The notes under the pieces: generated by a model | Seen by the model: the letters and a program-made list of their open reading frames with translations, nothing else | What the model was told of the DNA's origin: nothing | The model's database searches: none | Made by a program: the position numbers and the translations under genes | Shown: positions 8,826 through 17,648 of the stretch, piece after piece | Layout: each line of letters begins with the position of its first letter | Position numbering within the stretch: position 1 is the first letter of the stretch | Assembly (NCBI GenBank): GCA_937931645.1 | Contig: CALHAR010000005.1 | Span: 1-64,000 of the forward strand | Direction of reading: 5' to 3' | DNA from: an uncultured Alphaproteobacteria bacterium | GTDB taxonomy: Bacteria > Pseudomonadota > Alphaproteobacteria > Micavibrionales > Micavibrionaceae | DNA length: 64,000 nt

Positions 8826-9640
8826 GAGAAAAATACCTGAGTAAGAATGTAATTGGAAACAAGAATTAAAATAGACGCAGAAACAACGGCGTAAGTTGTT
8901 GCCGTTCCAACGCCTTGTGCGCCGCGCCCTGAATTAAAGCCGTGATAACACCCCATCATGGAGACAATAAAACCAAAGGCGGCTGCTTTGAGTAATCCAG
9001 ATAAGACATCCATGCGTTCTAAGATATCCCAAGTCTGTGCAATATAGTTGCCTGATGAAAAGCCAAGATTATAGATGCTGACAAGATAACCACCATAAAT
9101 ACCAATAATATCACCGATGAGAACAAGAATAGGGAGCATTAAAGTACCCGCAATAACGCGTGGTGCGATTAAATATTTGTAAGGGTTAACAGAGAGTGTC
9201 ACGAGTGCATCAATTTGTTCCGTCACCCGCATTGTGCCAATTTCTGCAGCGATAGAAGCACCAACGCGCCCAGCCACCATTAGGCCTGCAAGAACAGGGG
9301 CTAGTTCGCGCGTCACGGATAACGCGACAACACCCGCAACTGCACTTTCGGCATTGAAGCGCGTAAAACCAGTATAGCTTTGCAGGGCAAGTACCATACC
9401 TGTAAATAGAGCCGTCATGCCCACAACAGGAAGTGAGTAATAACCAATATCAATAAATTGTTTTAAAATAAGCTTGGGATAGAAAGTCGGTATGAAGCAT
9501 TGCACTGTAGCTTTACCAATAAACATAGTAAGCACACCGATAGATTGCAAAAAACTGAAAATAGACTTTCCTATGCCTTGGCATATAGATTGTACCATAG
9601 AGACGATGTGTTGTGGATTTTGGTGAATAGTTTTAGGCAT
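8822..9640 (-). CDS. mlaE: MlaE-type ABC transporter permease
   Basis: The inner-membrane permease of the Mla lipid transporter, 272 residues with five or six hydrophobic segments. Family hallmarks are the ALFTGMVLALQSY segment, RELAPVLAGLMVAGRVGA with AAEIGTMRVTEQIDAL (the coupling region that contacts MlaF), and the C-terminal GCYHGFNSGRGAQGVG. It is the first gene of the mlaE-mlaF pair and starts 43 bases after the alr stop. alr, mlaE, mlaF and mrcA could therefore form one long minus-strand transcript. Confidence 0.94.
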   Translation of the reverse strand: MPKTIHQNPQHIVSMVQSICQGIGKSIFSFLQSIGVLTMFIGKATVQCFIPTFYPKLILKQFIDIGYYSLPVVGMTALFTGMVLALQSYTGFTRFNAESAVAGVVALSVTRELAPVLAGLMVAGRVGASIAAEIGTMRVTEQIDALVTLSVNPYKYLIAPRVIAGTLMLPILVLIGDIIGIYGGYLVSIYNLGFSSGNYIAQTWDILERMDVLSGLLKAAAFGFIVSMMGCYHGFNSGRGAQGVGTATTYAVVSASILILVSNYILTQVFFS

Positions 9641-9683
9641 AATAGATGTTGTAGCGTTTTTGATAGGATCTGAAAAGTAATAA

Positions 9684-10781
9684 TTAGATATATTCGCGTT
9701 TATAACGGTGACCTAGTGATGTTAAAATTTCATAACCAATTGTATCTGCGTTTTTGGCTAAATTATCAATGCTTTGATTTGGGCCTAATACCTCTATTGG
9801 ATCATCTTGTTGAGGCTGTTGCCCCTGAATTTGACTAATATCAATCGTAACTAAATCCATGGATACACGTCCTAAGACAGGGCAAGGTTGGTTATTATAG
9901 TATAAAATAGCTTTAGAACTGTTTGACCTTAAAAAACCATCCGCATAGCCAATGGCCACTGTAGCTGTACGTGTATCTTTATTGAAAATATGGGTCGCCC
10001 CATATCCTATAGACTCTCCTTTTTTACAGTTCCGAGTCTGTAAGATAGGTGTGTTAAGACTGACAACAGGTTGCATAGGGTTCTGTGTTTCGGGGGTGGG
10101 GTTACCGCCATAAAGCGCATATCCAGGACGCACTAAGTCAAAATGATAGCTGTTATCACGAAAGAGGCCTGATGAATTGGCCAAAGATTTTTGACTGTCA
10201 GGGAAGTGCGCTGTGATTTTTGCAAATAAATCCGCCTGTTGTTGTGTAAGTGGATGATCTTTTTCATCAGCACAGGCAAAATGACTCATAACTATCTGTA
10301 TGTTTAATGCGTTAAAGAGAGTCTTGTCGTTAATGAGGGTGTACGCATCATCTACACTTAATCCTAAGCGGTTCATTGCTGTATCAAAATGTAGGATAGT
10401 TTTAAGTTTTGTATGTTGTTTAAGGGCTAACTCTTGCCATTTTTTAATGTCGTTTTGTGTATTCAGAACAGGGGTAATATTATGTGTCAGATAATTAGTC
10501 TCTATATTTTGCGCTAAGCCACCTAAGACAGCGATTGGTGTTTTATTGTCATACGCACGTAATTCTAGAGCTTCATCTAAGGTAGCGACAAAAAACTGTG
10601 AACAATCGAGGTTTGTTAATTTTTGGGAGACTTTTTTTAACCCTAGTCCGTAGGCGTTAGCTTTTACGATACCTGCAATACTAGAGTTTCCTGCAGTGTG
10701 TTGCTCAAATAAGCGGTAATTATCTGCCAAGGCGCCAAGATTGATGGTGAGAACATTATTTGAAGAACTGCAATTATTCAT
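9684..10781 (-). CDS. alr: Alanine racemase
   Basis: A PLP enzyme that makes D-alanine for peptidoglycan. It has 365 residues with the PLP-lysine motif GIVKANAYGLG (Lys40). The second catalytic base, Tyr, is in GESIGYGATHIF. FDLVRPGYALYGG and the C-terminal GRVSMDLVTIDIS are standard family segments. It has the usual length and both domains (TIM barrel, then beta domain). It may share a transcript with the mlaEF and PBP1A genes downstream, a grouping that fits an envelope role. Confidence 0.95.
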   Translation of the reverse strand: MNNCSSSNNVLTINLGALADNYRLFEQHTAGNSSIAGIVKANAYGLGLKKVSQKLTNLDCSQFFVATLDEALELRAYDNKTPIAVLGGLAQNIETNYLTHNITPVLNTQNDIKKWQELALKQHTKLKTILHFDTAMNRLGLSVDDAYTLINDKTLFNALNIQIVMSHFACADEKDHPLTQQQADLFAKITAHFPDSQKSLANSSGLFRDNSYHFDLVRPGYALYGGNPTPETQNPMQPVVSLNTPILQTRNCKKGESIGYGATHIFNKDTRTATVAIGYADGFLRSNSSKAILYYNNQPCPVLGRVSMDLVTIDISQIQGQQPQQDDPIEVLGPNQSIDNLAKNADTIGYEILTSLGHRYKREYI

Positions 10782-10840
10782 AGTGACATTACAGCGTTAT
10801 TTTTGAATTCTGCCAAGGTAATTTTTAGCGTTCACCCATT

Positions 10841-10878
10841 AAAAATCCCGTATTTGGTAGAGACTACAAAATACAGGG
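10841..10878 (-). terminator. Terminator of the small unknown gene at 10935
   Basis: A long imperfect hairpin (10847-10878): gtag/ctac around an aga loop, then one mismatch, ttt/aaa, gta/tac, a bulged base and ccc/ggg. Read on the minus strand it is followed by ATTTTT. It lies 57 bases past the stop of the 103-residue gene and 60 bases before alr. Confidence 0.7.
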
Positions 10879-10934
10879 TTTCAATTCTGAAGACTAAAGA
10901 GCTCTAAGCTAAATATATCATGGCTATCATGGTA

Positions 10935-11246
10935 TTAGTGAGTATGCTTTGATCTTGCCGTATTGTTGTTACAATGCTTAGAAATATAATTCGCCATAAA
11001 CATAGACCATGGTGTTTTACATTGTCTTGAGCTGGCTCTATTAGAGGCTTTACGCAAGATCTTGCATAAATCTTCATAGGTTAAATCAGGGTTTTTTAAA
11101 GCTGTTTTGAAAGATTCTAGCGCTTGTGTACTGGCATAGTCGGCATAATCAGCATTAACATGGCTTTCACATGTCAATGTATAGGCATAACCTGTATCTT
11201 CTAGTACTTTGCGTACAACTGTTTTTCTTATTGGTTTATTATTCAT
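10935..11246 (-). CDS. Small basic protein of unknown function
   Basis: A 103-residue protein that I do not recognise. It is fairly polar, with a basic N-terminus (KPIRKTVVRKVLEDTGY), an acidic and tyrosine-rich middle (HVNADYADYASTQALESF) and a C-terminal part rich in Lys, Arg, Ser and His with three Cys. No membrane segment or signal peptide is visible. It is very likely a real and strongly translated gene: a 10-base perfect Shine-Dalgarno lies 7 bases before the ATG and its own terminator follows. It is monocistronic, divergent from fabD across 305 bases of AT-rich DNA. Confidence 0.7.
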   Translation of the reverse strand: MNNKPIRKTVVRKVLEDTGYAYTLTCESHVNADYADYASTQALESFKTALKNPDLTYEDLCKILRKASNRASSRQCKTPWSMFMANYISKHCNNNTARSKHTH

Positions 11247-11253
11247 ATGTAAA

Positions 11254-11263
11254 TCACCTCCTT
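11254..11263 (-). promoter_or_regulatory. Perfect 10-base Shine-Dalgarno of the gene at 10935
   Basis: On the minus strand the bases are AAGGAGGTGA, the full complement of the usual 16S rRNA 3' end, with a 7-base spacer to the ATG at 11246. Most genes in this window have only 4-6 matching bases, so this one stands out. Confidence 0.85.
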
Positions 11264-11551
11264 GTTAGGGTTTCATTGCATACAAACTCTACATTCTCCG
11301 CTCAACTGACTTCGTTTCTCATTTATTGGAAGTTACTTTATTTACTCTTAAAACTGTAAATAAATAAAAACATTCATATTCTTTTATGTCAGCGTTCGAC
11401 CATTCTACATAATTTTTTTAAATTATTCTAGTAAAAATTATAATTTATGTACGTTTTAGGTAAGCAAGAAGATGCTAACTCTACCCCCTTGATTTATTTG
11501 AAAATTTTAAGCATCCTGCGCGTAATATTATAAAAAAGGAGCTTAAATATT
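11264..11551. other. Divergent intergenic region between the 103-residue gene and fabD
   Basis: About 290 bases of very AT-rich DNA that should hold both divergent promoters. A TTGAAA (11498-11503) and TAATAT (11523-11528) could be a fabD promoter, but the 19-base spacer is poor. GATGCT (11471-11476) and AGCATC (11510-11515) form an inverted repeat 33 bases apart in front of fabD. The fabD Shine-Dalgarno aaggag lies at about 11536-11541. No convincing small gene or RNA is seen. Confidence 0.4.
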
Positions 11552-12526
11552 ATGACACGCGCGTTTATTTTTCCGGGACAAGGGTCTCAATTTGTTGGTA
11601 TGGGGAAAGATTTATTCGAATCGTTTCCAGAGGCCAAGGAAGTATTTCAGCAAGTTGATGATGCTTTGGAGCAAAAATTATCAGACTTGATGTTTTCAGG
11701 TGAGGAGTCTGATCTTAACCTTACAGAAAATACTCAACCAGCGTTGATGGCTGTTTCTATGGCTATTGTGAATGTTTTAAAAAAGCAAGGTGGTATTTCC
11801 CTTGAAGGTAATTGCGCCTTTGTTGCCGGACATTCGTTAGGTGAATATTCCGCATTAACTGCCGCAGGCTCAATAGAAATTAGTAAGACAGCTAAGCTGT
11901 TAAAGTTACGCGGGCAAGAAATGCAAAAAGCTGTCCCTGTTGGTATAGGAGCAATGGCGGCTATTTTAGGGTTAGAGTTTTCTGCTGTGCAGGACATTGC
12001 AGATCAGGCCGCGCTGGAAGTGAATGCACGTGAAGGTAGCGAGCCTAAACTTGTTTGCCAGACGGCTAATGATAATTCAGTTGGCCAAGTTGTTGTAAGC
12101 GGTAATAGACTCGTAGTGGAACGGGCTGTTGATTTGGCTTCTCAAAAGGGAGCTAAACGCGCAATTATTTTACCAGTGAGTGCGCCATTTCATTGCTCAC
12201 TTATGGCCCCTGCCGCACAAGCAATGTCTGTCGCTTTGGCAGATACCGATATTCAAAGACCTTGCGTGCCTGTTGTGTCAAACGTAACAGCTAAAGCAGA
12301 GGACAGTCCCGCGGATATCCAGAAGCTTTTGGTTGATCAAGTTACTGGTATGGTTCGTTGGCGTGAATCTGTTTTATGGATGAGCAAAAATGGTGTTGAT
12401 GAGGTGATAGAAATTGGGGCAGGAAAAGTACTTAATGGCCTTGTTCGCCGCATTAATAAAGAAATATCATGTGACTATGTTGGTACAGTAGAGCAAGTCA
12501 ATACATTAATGTCTAAATTATCTTAA
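11552..12526 (+). CDS. fabD: Malonyl-CoA:ACP transacylase
   Basis: Transfers malonyl from CoA to acyl carrier protein, supplying fatty acid synthesis. It has 324 residues: N-terminal FIFPGQGSQFVGMG, nucleophile Ser95 in GHSLGEYSA, and catalytic His214 in PVSAPFHCSLM. The length is usual. It stands alone rather than in a fab cluster: fabG, acpP and fabF are not next to it. Its stop codon shares the bases TTAA with the stop of the convergent ptsN. Confidence 0.95.
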   Translation: MTRAFIFPGQGSQFVGMGKDLFESFPEAKEVFQQVDDALEQKLSDLMFSGEESDLNLTENTQPALMAVSMAIVNVLKKQGGISLEGNCAFVAGHSLGEYSALTAAGSIEISKTAKLLKLRGQEMQKAVPVGIGAMAAILGLEFSAVQDIADQAALEVNAREGSEPKLVCQTANDNSVGQVVVSGNRLVVERAVDLASQKGAKRAIILPVSAPFHCSLMAPAAQAMSVALADTDIQRPCVPVVSNVTAKAEDSPADIQKLLVDQVTGMVRWRESVLWMSKNGVDEVIEIGAGKVLNGLVRRINKEISCDYVGTVEQVNTLMSKLS

Positions 12527-12996
12527 GCGACTTCTTGTTTAAGAATGTTAGCGGTTTTAACAATGTTACGCACTGCCTCATAATTTTCTGCCAGTCTTAG
12601 GTCAGCACAAATTTTTTGATTGCCAAAAAATCTTGTTGTTGTTGCTAGACGTTGTAGATGCTTTGGGCCTTCAAATTCTGGAGAAAGAACGAGAGCAATC
12701 ATATCAACAGGTTCACCATCTGCTGCGTCATATTCAATAGACTCTGTCAGGCGTGCAAAAACAATCATCGGATGCGTTAAGCGCGGTAACTTTGTGTCAG
12801 CAATCGCTACGCCATGACCAATACCAGAATTTTGATGAGTTTCACGTTGCATTAAGCTATTAAACAAAAATTTTTCTGGTGCGCCAACTAGGTTGGAAAC
12901 ATGCTTGGAAAGTTTTTGAAAAACCTGTTTGACGTTATCGGCGTGAACATCGAGAAGGATAGTATCAATATGCATTTGTTGTATATCTTTGATCAT
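12523..12996 (-). CDS. ptsN: Nitrogen-regulatory PTS protein EIIA(Ntr)
   Basis: A regulatory phosphocarrier of the PTS(Ntr) chain that signals nitrogen, carbon and potassium status through protein contacts. It has 157 residues. The phospho-accepting His is His61 in the GIGHGVAIADTKLP segment. It follows hpf in the same direction, as in the classic rpoN-hpf-ptsN arrangement, but a terminator-like hairpin lies between hpf and ptsN, so ptsN may have its own promoter in 13000-13090. The annotated start gives a typical length. Confidence 0.93.
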   Translation of the reverse strand: MIKDIQQMHIDTILLDVHADNVKQVFQKLSKHVSNLVGAPEKFLFNSLMQRETHQNSGIGHGVAIADTKLPRLTHPMIVFARLTESIEYDAADGEPVDMIALVLSPEFEGPKHLQRLATTTRFFGNQKICADLRLAENYEAVRNIVKTANILKQEVA

Positions 12997-13091
12997 TATT
13001 TTTTGTTTTAATTTTTGCTAAATAACTAGGCATTTAATAACGTTGTCCCTTTAAAAGAACAAGCTTTTTTAGAAAAAAAATCTAAAGAATA

Positions 13092-13116
13092 AAAAACCTC
13101 CGTTTGAGGGAGGTTT
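13092..13116 (-). terminator. Terminator after hpf
   Basis: The stem cctcc/ggagg has a 7-base loop and is flanked by A-runs on the left and T-runs on the right, so it could act in both directions. On the minus strand it follows the hpf stop by 62 bases and is followed by TTTTTTATTC. It would separate hpf from ptsN. Confidence 0.75.
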
Positions 13117-13178
13117 TTATACTAGAAATATTAATAATTCGTGAATGAGTGAAGTTATATCCTTAAAATATTTTACTC

Positions 13179-13793
13179 TTATGACTGGTTTGCCGCTTTT
13201 GGTAAAGCGGATTCGTTACCTTGTGGATCAACCCACCCAACATTGCCATCCGTTCTACGGTAAATCATGTTTAGCCCTTCATGTTGGGCATTACGGAATA
13301 AAAGAGCATTCTCACCAGATAGATCCAAGCGCATTACTGCTTCGGACACACTCATTGTTTGAATGTTTGTTACCATATCGGCAACTACAATGGGTTCATG
13401 AGCTGTAGGTTCGTTATGATTATCGTCAATGGCCTCTGGCTCTGGAGAAAGAACATAATTTTGTGCGGGAATAACGTTACTTTCTTCTAAGCGCTCGTGA
13501 TGATCGCGCAAGCGTTTTTTGTAACGCCGTAATTGCTTGGCAACTTTTTCTGCGGCACCATCAAAGGCGGCGTATGGGTCTTTATCTTTGGCATCGGCAA
13601 CAACAAAAATATCTTTTCCAATACGGAAAGATACATGTGCTTTTGTAAAGGCGTTGCCTTCTGGTGCCAATGTTGCAACGGCTTCAATCGCGCGGTTGAA
13701 ATATTTTTGATCTATGTCCTCTAGTTTGTCACTAATGTGTGATCGAAGGGCGTCCCCTAAATCCATTTGTTTTCCATGAATAGAAATTTGCAT
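13179..13793 (-). CDS. hpf: Ribosome hibernation promoting factor, long form
   Basis: Binds 30S subunits in stationary phase; the long form dimerises ribosomes into 100S particles. The ATG at 13793 gives 204 residues beginning MQISIHGKQMDLGDALR, the usual alphaproteobacterial start, with an aaagg about 10 bases upstream. The upstream ATG at 13835 would add 14 atypical residues. The N-terminal domain spans about 1-105. The C-terminal dimerisation domain (about 145-200) has SVSEAVMRLDLSGENALLF and NVGWVDPQG. The neighbour murI starts divergently 140 bases away. Confidence 0.93.
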   Translation of the reverse strand: MQISIHGKQMDLGDALRSHISDKLEDIDQKYFNRAIEAVATLAPEGNAFTKAHVSFRIGKDIFVVADAKDKDPYAAFDGAAEKVAKQLRRYKKRLRDHHERLEESNVIPAQNYVLSPEPEAIDDNHNEPTAHEPIVVADMVTNIQTMSVSEAVMRLDLSGENALLFRNAQHEGLNMIYRRTDGNVGWVDPQGNESALPKAANQS

Positions 13794-13932
13794 GCTTATT
13801 TTACCTTTATGGTTGATTTTATATTGATAGGGCATGAAACGAATGTCTCATAACTATAAAAGCCATGATGTCTTAATCTGGTAACATCGTTCATGATGTG
13901 CATATATATATTGTAGCATTTTTGAATGAGAA

Positions 13933-14787
13933 ATGGGAAGAATTAAACCTAAAAAAGTAAATGTGATGAGCAACAATAAACGTAAAAAGATTGGGATTTT
14001 TGATTCGGGGTTGGGCGGATTATATGTGGCGCGGGCGATTCGTATAATTCTTCCTGAGTATAACTATGTTTATTTAGGGGATACGTTGAATGTACCCTAT
14101 GGCGGGCGTTCGTACGAGGCTATTTATAACTTATCAGAAGCGGCTATACGCTTTTTATTTGATCAGCATGATTGTGAGCTCGTTATCATTGCCTGCAATA
14201 CCGCAAGTGTGACGGCTCTTCGTAAGCTCCAAAAGGAGTTTTTAGTCAATAACTACCCAGACAAACGGATTTTAGGGGTTATTGTTCCAACATTGGAGTC
14301 TGCGACAGAGCTTGGCGCCACCCAAATAGGATTGATTGCGACCGAATATACGGTGCGTTCTAAGATTTATGATGAGGAAATTGCTAAAATTACACCTTGT
14401 GCGGAAATTTTTGGTCAACCAACACCACTTTTAGTTCCTTTGATTGAGCATCAAGGGGATAAATATATGAATCAAATATTGAAAGATTATTTAAAACCGT
14501 TGATTGAAAAAGGGTTGGATAGCCTTATTTTAGGGTGTACGCATTATATTGCTATTAAAGACCGCGTACGAGAACTAACCAACCATCGTGTACGTGTTTT
14601 ATCTCAAGATGAAATTATTCCACCAAAACTAAAAGATTATTTATGTCGTCATCCTGAAATGGAAGAGCGGTTGTCCAAGGAAGGAACATTTAGTATTTAT
14701 GCAACAGACGTAAATACTAGCTTTTTAAAAAATGTTGAAAAACTAATGGGCGCCGGATTTGAAGCAAAAAAAGCAGAGTATGCCTAG
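13933..14787 (+). CDS. murI: Glutamate racemase
   Basis: Makes D-glutamate for peptidoglycan. It has 284 residues from the ATG at 13933; the ATG at 13966 would remove 11 basic residues and neither start has a strong Shine-Dalgarno. The catalytic motifs are complete: FDSGLGG near the N-terminus, IIACNTASV with the first Cys, and LGCTHY with the second. It is a plus-strand gene sitting between rpoN and hpf, which are both minus-strand and normally adjacent. It is convergent with rpoN, with an 18-base gap. Confidence 0.93.
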   Translation: MGRIKPKKVNVMSNNKRKKIGIFDSGLGGLYVARAIRIILPEYNYVYLGDTLNVPYGGRSYEAIYNLSEAAIRFLFDQHDCELVIIACNTASVTALRKLQKEFLVNNYPDKRILGVIVPTLESATELGATQIGLIATEYTVRSKIYDEEIAKITPCAEIFGQPTPLLVPLIEHQGDKYMNQILKDYLKPLIEKGLDSLILGCTHYIAIKDRVRELTNHRVRVLSQDEIIPPKLKDYLCRHPEMEERLSKEGTFSIYATDVNTSFLKNVEKLMGAGFEAKKAEYA

Positions 14788-14805
14788 CCTGTAGGGAATT
14801 GATTG

Positions 14806-16218
14806 TTATTGGTTCTTTTTCTGTTTGCGTCGTTGAACCGAAGAGGGGATATGTAAGGCTTCGCGGTATTTGGCGATGGTACGACGCGCAATATCAATGC
14901 CTTCTCCTTTTAAAATACTGACAATTTTATCATCGGAGAGAATTTTATTGGGATCTTCTTCATCTATAAGTATTTTAATTCTGGCGCGTATAGTTTCGGC
15001 AGAGTGAGAAACCCCCGCATCACTCACAAGGGCAGTTGAGAAGAAATACTTTAATTCAAAGATACCACGCGGTGTTCCAATATATTTATTGTTGGTAACG
15101 CGGCTAACGGTGCTTTCATGCATCTCAATTTCGGCGGCTATATCTTTTAGTGTTAGCGGTTTTAAAAACTCGATACCGTAATTAAAGAAGGCATCTTGTT
15201 GTTCAACAATTTCTGAAGCAACTTTTAAAATTGTTTGTGCGCGTTGGTCTAATGATCTGACAAGCCAGTTGGCAGAGGCAAGTTTGTTACTTAAATATTC
15301 TTTGTCTTTTTTCTGCGTGGCGGTTCCGGCCACTTCTTTATAGTAAGTGTTATTAATCAAAACTTTGGGTAAAGTATCGTTATTCAACTCAACACGCCAA
15401 CCTCCGCCTAAATTTTTAGGTAGTTTTTTCATAAGCACATCGGGGATAGCTGTTTGCACAACAATATGGTCAAAATCATTTGCTGGCTTAGGGTTTAAGC
15501 TTTTAATGTCTGAAATAATATCCAGTAAATAAGTTTCATTAACGTCACAAATTATAGCTAATTTTTTAAAATCCTTATCTGCTAATAAACTTAGATTTTC
15601 TAATAGTAACTTTGTTGGTTTATCTAATTTACCTTGTTCTTCTAATTGCAGGGCGAGACATTCTTCTAAGTCACGAGCAAAAATCCCTGTTGGGTCAAAT
15701 TGTTTTAAGACATCTAACACTCGCCCTAATCGATCGGTGGAACAGCTTAATTTTTCTGCAAGTTCTGTAACGCTTGTTCGTAAATACCCTGCCTCATCTA
15801 GTTGATCAATCAATAAAGCTGCAATCATTTGGTCACGTGGTTCTGCAATGCTTAGTTGCAATTGTTTCATTAAATGGTCACGTAATGTTTCAGGGCGTGA
15901 TATTGAATTTTCAAAAGCATTATCTAATTTATTAAAGCTGGTATTACCACCCGCGCCCATATCGGCCATGGCTGACCCTGCGTCAAAATCTTCATCTGCA
16001 GATTTATTCTTCTCTGGCGCACCATCATCACTGTCTGGTTTATTTTCAGGAGTGCTCTCTTGTTTTTCTAAAAGAGGGTTATGTTCAATCTCTTCTTCAA
16101 TGAATTCAGCAATTTCTAAATTATTAAGCTGCAATAACTTAATCGCCTGCTGTAATTGTGGCGTCATGACTAAGTTTTGAGATTGTTTTAGGCTAAGTTT
16201 TTGAGATATGTCATTCAT
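14806..16218 (-). CDS. rpoN: RNA polymerase sigma-54 factor
   Basis: The alternative sigma factor for enhancer-dependent, -24/-12 promoters. It has 470 residues. Region I (about 8-50) is Gln/Leu-rich with MTPQLQQAIKLLQL, followed by an acidic region II. The core-binding and HTH regions come next, and the diagnostic RpoN box ARRTIAKYRE is at about 444-453. All parts are present. The gene follows lptB by 39 bases, as in many proteobacteria. No sigma-54 activator is encoded in this window. Confidence 0.96.
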   Translation of the reverse strand: MNDISQKLSLKQSQNLVMTPQLQQAIKLLQLNNLEIAEFIEEEIEHNPLLEKQESTPENKPDSDDGAPEKNKSADEDFDAGSAMADMGAGGNTSFNKLDNAFENSISRPETLRDHLMKQLQLSIAEPRDQMIAALLIDQLDEAGYLRTSVTELAEKLSCSTDRLGRVLDVLKQFDPTGIFARDLEECLALQLEEQGKLDKPTKLLLENLSLLADKDFKKLAIICDVNETYLLDIISDIKSLNPKPANDFDHIVVQTAIPDVLMKKLPKNLGGGWRVELNNDTLPKVLINNTYYKEVAGTATQKKDKEYLSNKLASANWLVRSLDQRAQTILKVASEIVEQQDAFFNYGIEFLKPLTLKDIAAEIEMHESTVSRVTNNKYIGTPRGIFELKYFFSTALVSDAGVSHSAETIRARIKILIDEEDPNKILSDDKIVSILKGEGIDIARRTIAKYREALHIPSSVQRRKQKKNQ

Positions 16219-16257
16219 ACTAGTAGTTTAACATGGCTGTTGTATATTTTAAGTAAA

Positions 16258-17010
16258 TTAAAGTACAAAGCCTTCTCCTAAATAAACCTTTTGGACTTCT
16301 TTATTGGCAATAATTTCGTCTGGCGTCCCTTCCATTAGGACATATCCATCATGCAAAATATAGGCACGATCGACTATTTCCAAGCAGTCACGTACGTTAT
16401 GATCAGTAACCAATACACCAATTCCTTTAGTTTTAAGATATTTGATAAGCGTACGTATGTCGCTGACCGCGATAGGATCAATTCCCGCCAAGGGTTCATC
16501 GAGTAGCATAAATTGTGGACGACTGGCGAGGGCGCGAGCGATTTCAACGCGGCGGCGTTCTCCTCCAGATAAGGCTAAAGAAGGTGTACGTCTTAAATGA
16601 GCGATAGAAAATTCACTTAATAGCTCCTCTAATAACTCGTTTTGTTGTTTGGTAGATAGTTTTTGTGCTTGTAAAACAGCGCGAATATTATCTTCAACAT
16701 TTAATCCACGAAAAATAGACGCTTCTTGTGGTAAATACCCAATACCCAGTCGCGCACGGCGATACATAGGTAAATCTGTAATATCTTGTCCGTCTAATAA
16801 GATTGAGCCACTATTAGGGGGGATAAGACCCATCATAATGTAAAAAGATGTCGTTTTCCCTGCGCCGTTTGGCCCCAAGAGAGCAACAGCCTCACCGCGC
16901 TGTACGTTTATGTTGATATCGTGCAGTACAGGGCGCTTCTTATAATTCTTGGAAATATGAACGGAGCTTAAGCCTGTAGACGGAGATTCTAATTTGTTAT
17001 TTTTAGTCAT
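16258..17010 (-). CDS. lptB: LPS export ABC transporter ATPase LptB
   Basis: The ATPase that drives extraction of lipopolysaccharide from the inner membrane with LptF, LptG and LptC. It has 250 residues, Walker A GPNGAGKTT with Lys52, Q-loop region YLPQEASIFRGLNVEDN, signature LSGGERRRVEIARAL and Walker B MLLDEPLAGIDP. LptB partners lptF and lptG are 16 kb away in this window. The start overlaps the stop of a LysE-family gene by 4 bases, so lptB is coupled to that gene rather than directly to lptA. Confidence 0.95.
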   Translation of the reverse strand: MTKNNKLESPSTGLSSVHISKNYKKRPVLHDININVQRGEAVALLGPNGAGKTTSFYIMMGLIPPNSGSILLDGQDITDLPMYRRARLGIGYLPQEASIFRGLNVEDNIRAVLQAQKLSTKQQNELLEELLSEFSIAHLRRTPSLALSGGERRRVEIARALASRPQFMLLDEPLAGIDPIAVSDIRTLIKYLKTKGIGVLVTDHNVRDCLEIVDRAYILHDGYVLMEGTPDEIIANKEVQKVYLGEGFVL

Positions 17011-17648
17011 GATACGGTTTTACTCATAGCTATTTTTATACTTAAGGCGATTAAGAGGCAACCACATGTTTTATCAATCCACTTCGTGAATTTCAAAAAA
17101 GCAGTTTTTATTTTGTCCTGCGTTAAAATGACCGCTACCAGACTAAACCATATACCTGTAATAACCACGCATGTCATACCGTAAAAGGCCTGTATATAAA
17201 TGGGTGTTTGTGGACTTATAAACTGTGAAAAAATAGCTAGAAAGAATAATGTTGTTTTTGGGTTGAGGAGGTTTGTTAAAAAACCACTCCATAAGCATTG
17301 TAGGGGTGTAATAGTTTTTTTCCGTTTTTCATTAATATTGCTTTGATCGCTGTCAAACCCTTTTGACCGCAGAGATTGAATACCTATATAAAACAAATAG
17401 GCCGCGCCCATATATTTAATAAGGTTAAATAACAAAACAGATTGTGCAATGAGTGTAGCCAATCCAAAAAGTGTATAGGTAACATGGACCATAACGCCTG
17501 CGGCAAAGCCTATGGCAGTGAAGATACCGGCTACTCTAGAATAGGAAATAGAATTACGCACTGCGATTACAAAATCGGGACCAGGGGAGGCCAATGCGAG
17601 CGTAAATATCCCAATCAATAAAACCCAGTTTGTAAACATACTATCCAT
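17007..17648 (-). CDS. LysE/RhtB family amino acid exporter
   Basis: An inner-membrane efflux protein for amino acids or related metabolites, 213 residues with about six hydrophobic segments. Family hallmarks are the N-terminal LALASPGPDFVIAVRNSISYSR and the NLLNPKTTLFFLAIFSQF segment in the middle. The substrate cannot be told. Its ATG is the codon right after the lptA stop and its own stop overlaps the lptB start, so it is embedded in the lptA-lptB operon where most proteobacteria have nothing. A role linked to LPS export is not implied by the sequence. Confidence 0.88.
   Translation of the reverse strand: MDSMFTNWVLLIGIFTLALASPGPDFVIAVRNSISYSRVAGIFTAIGFAAGVMVHVTYTLFGLATLIAQSVLLFNLIKYMGAAYLFYIGIQSLRSKGFDSDQSNINEKRKKTITPLQCLWSGFLTNLLNPKTTLFFLAIFSQFISPQTPIYIQAFYGMTCVVITGIWFSLVAVILTQDKIKTAFLKFTKWIDKTCGCLLIALSIKIAMSKTVS

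Noticed and set aside
11498..11528. Sigma-70 promoter for fabD
   Set aside because: TTGAAA and TAATAT have a 19-base spacer, so it is kept only as a note in the intergenic entry.
13793..13835. Longer HPF starting at 13835
   Set aside because: The extra 14 residues are unlike the family; MQISIHGKQ is the standard start.
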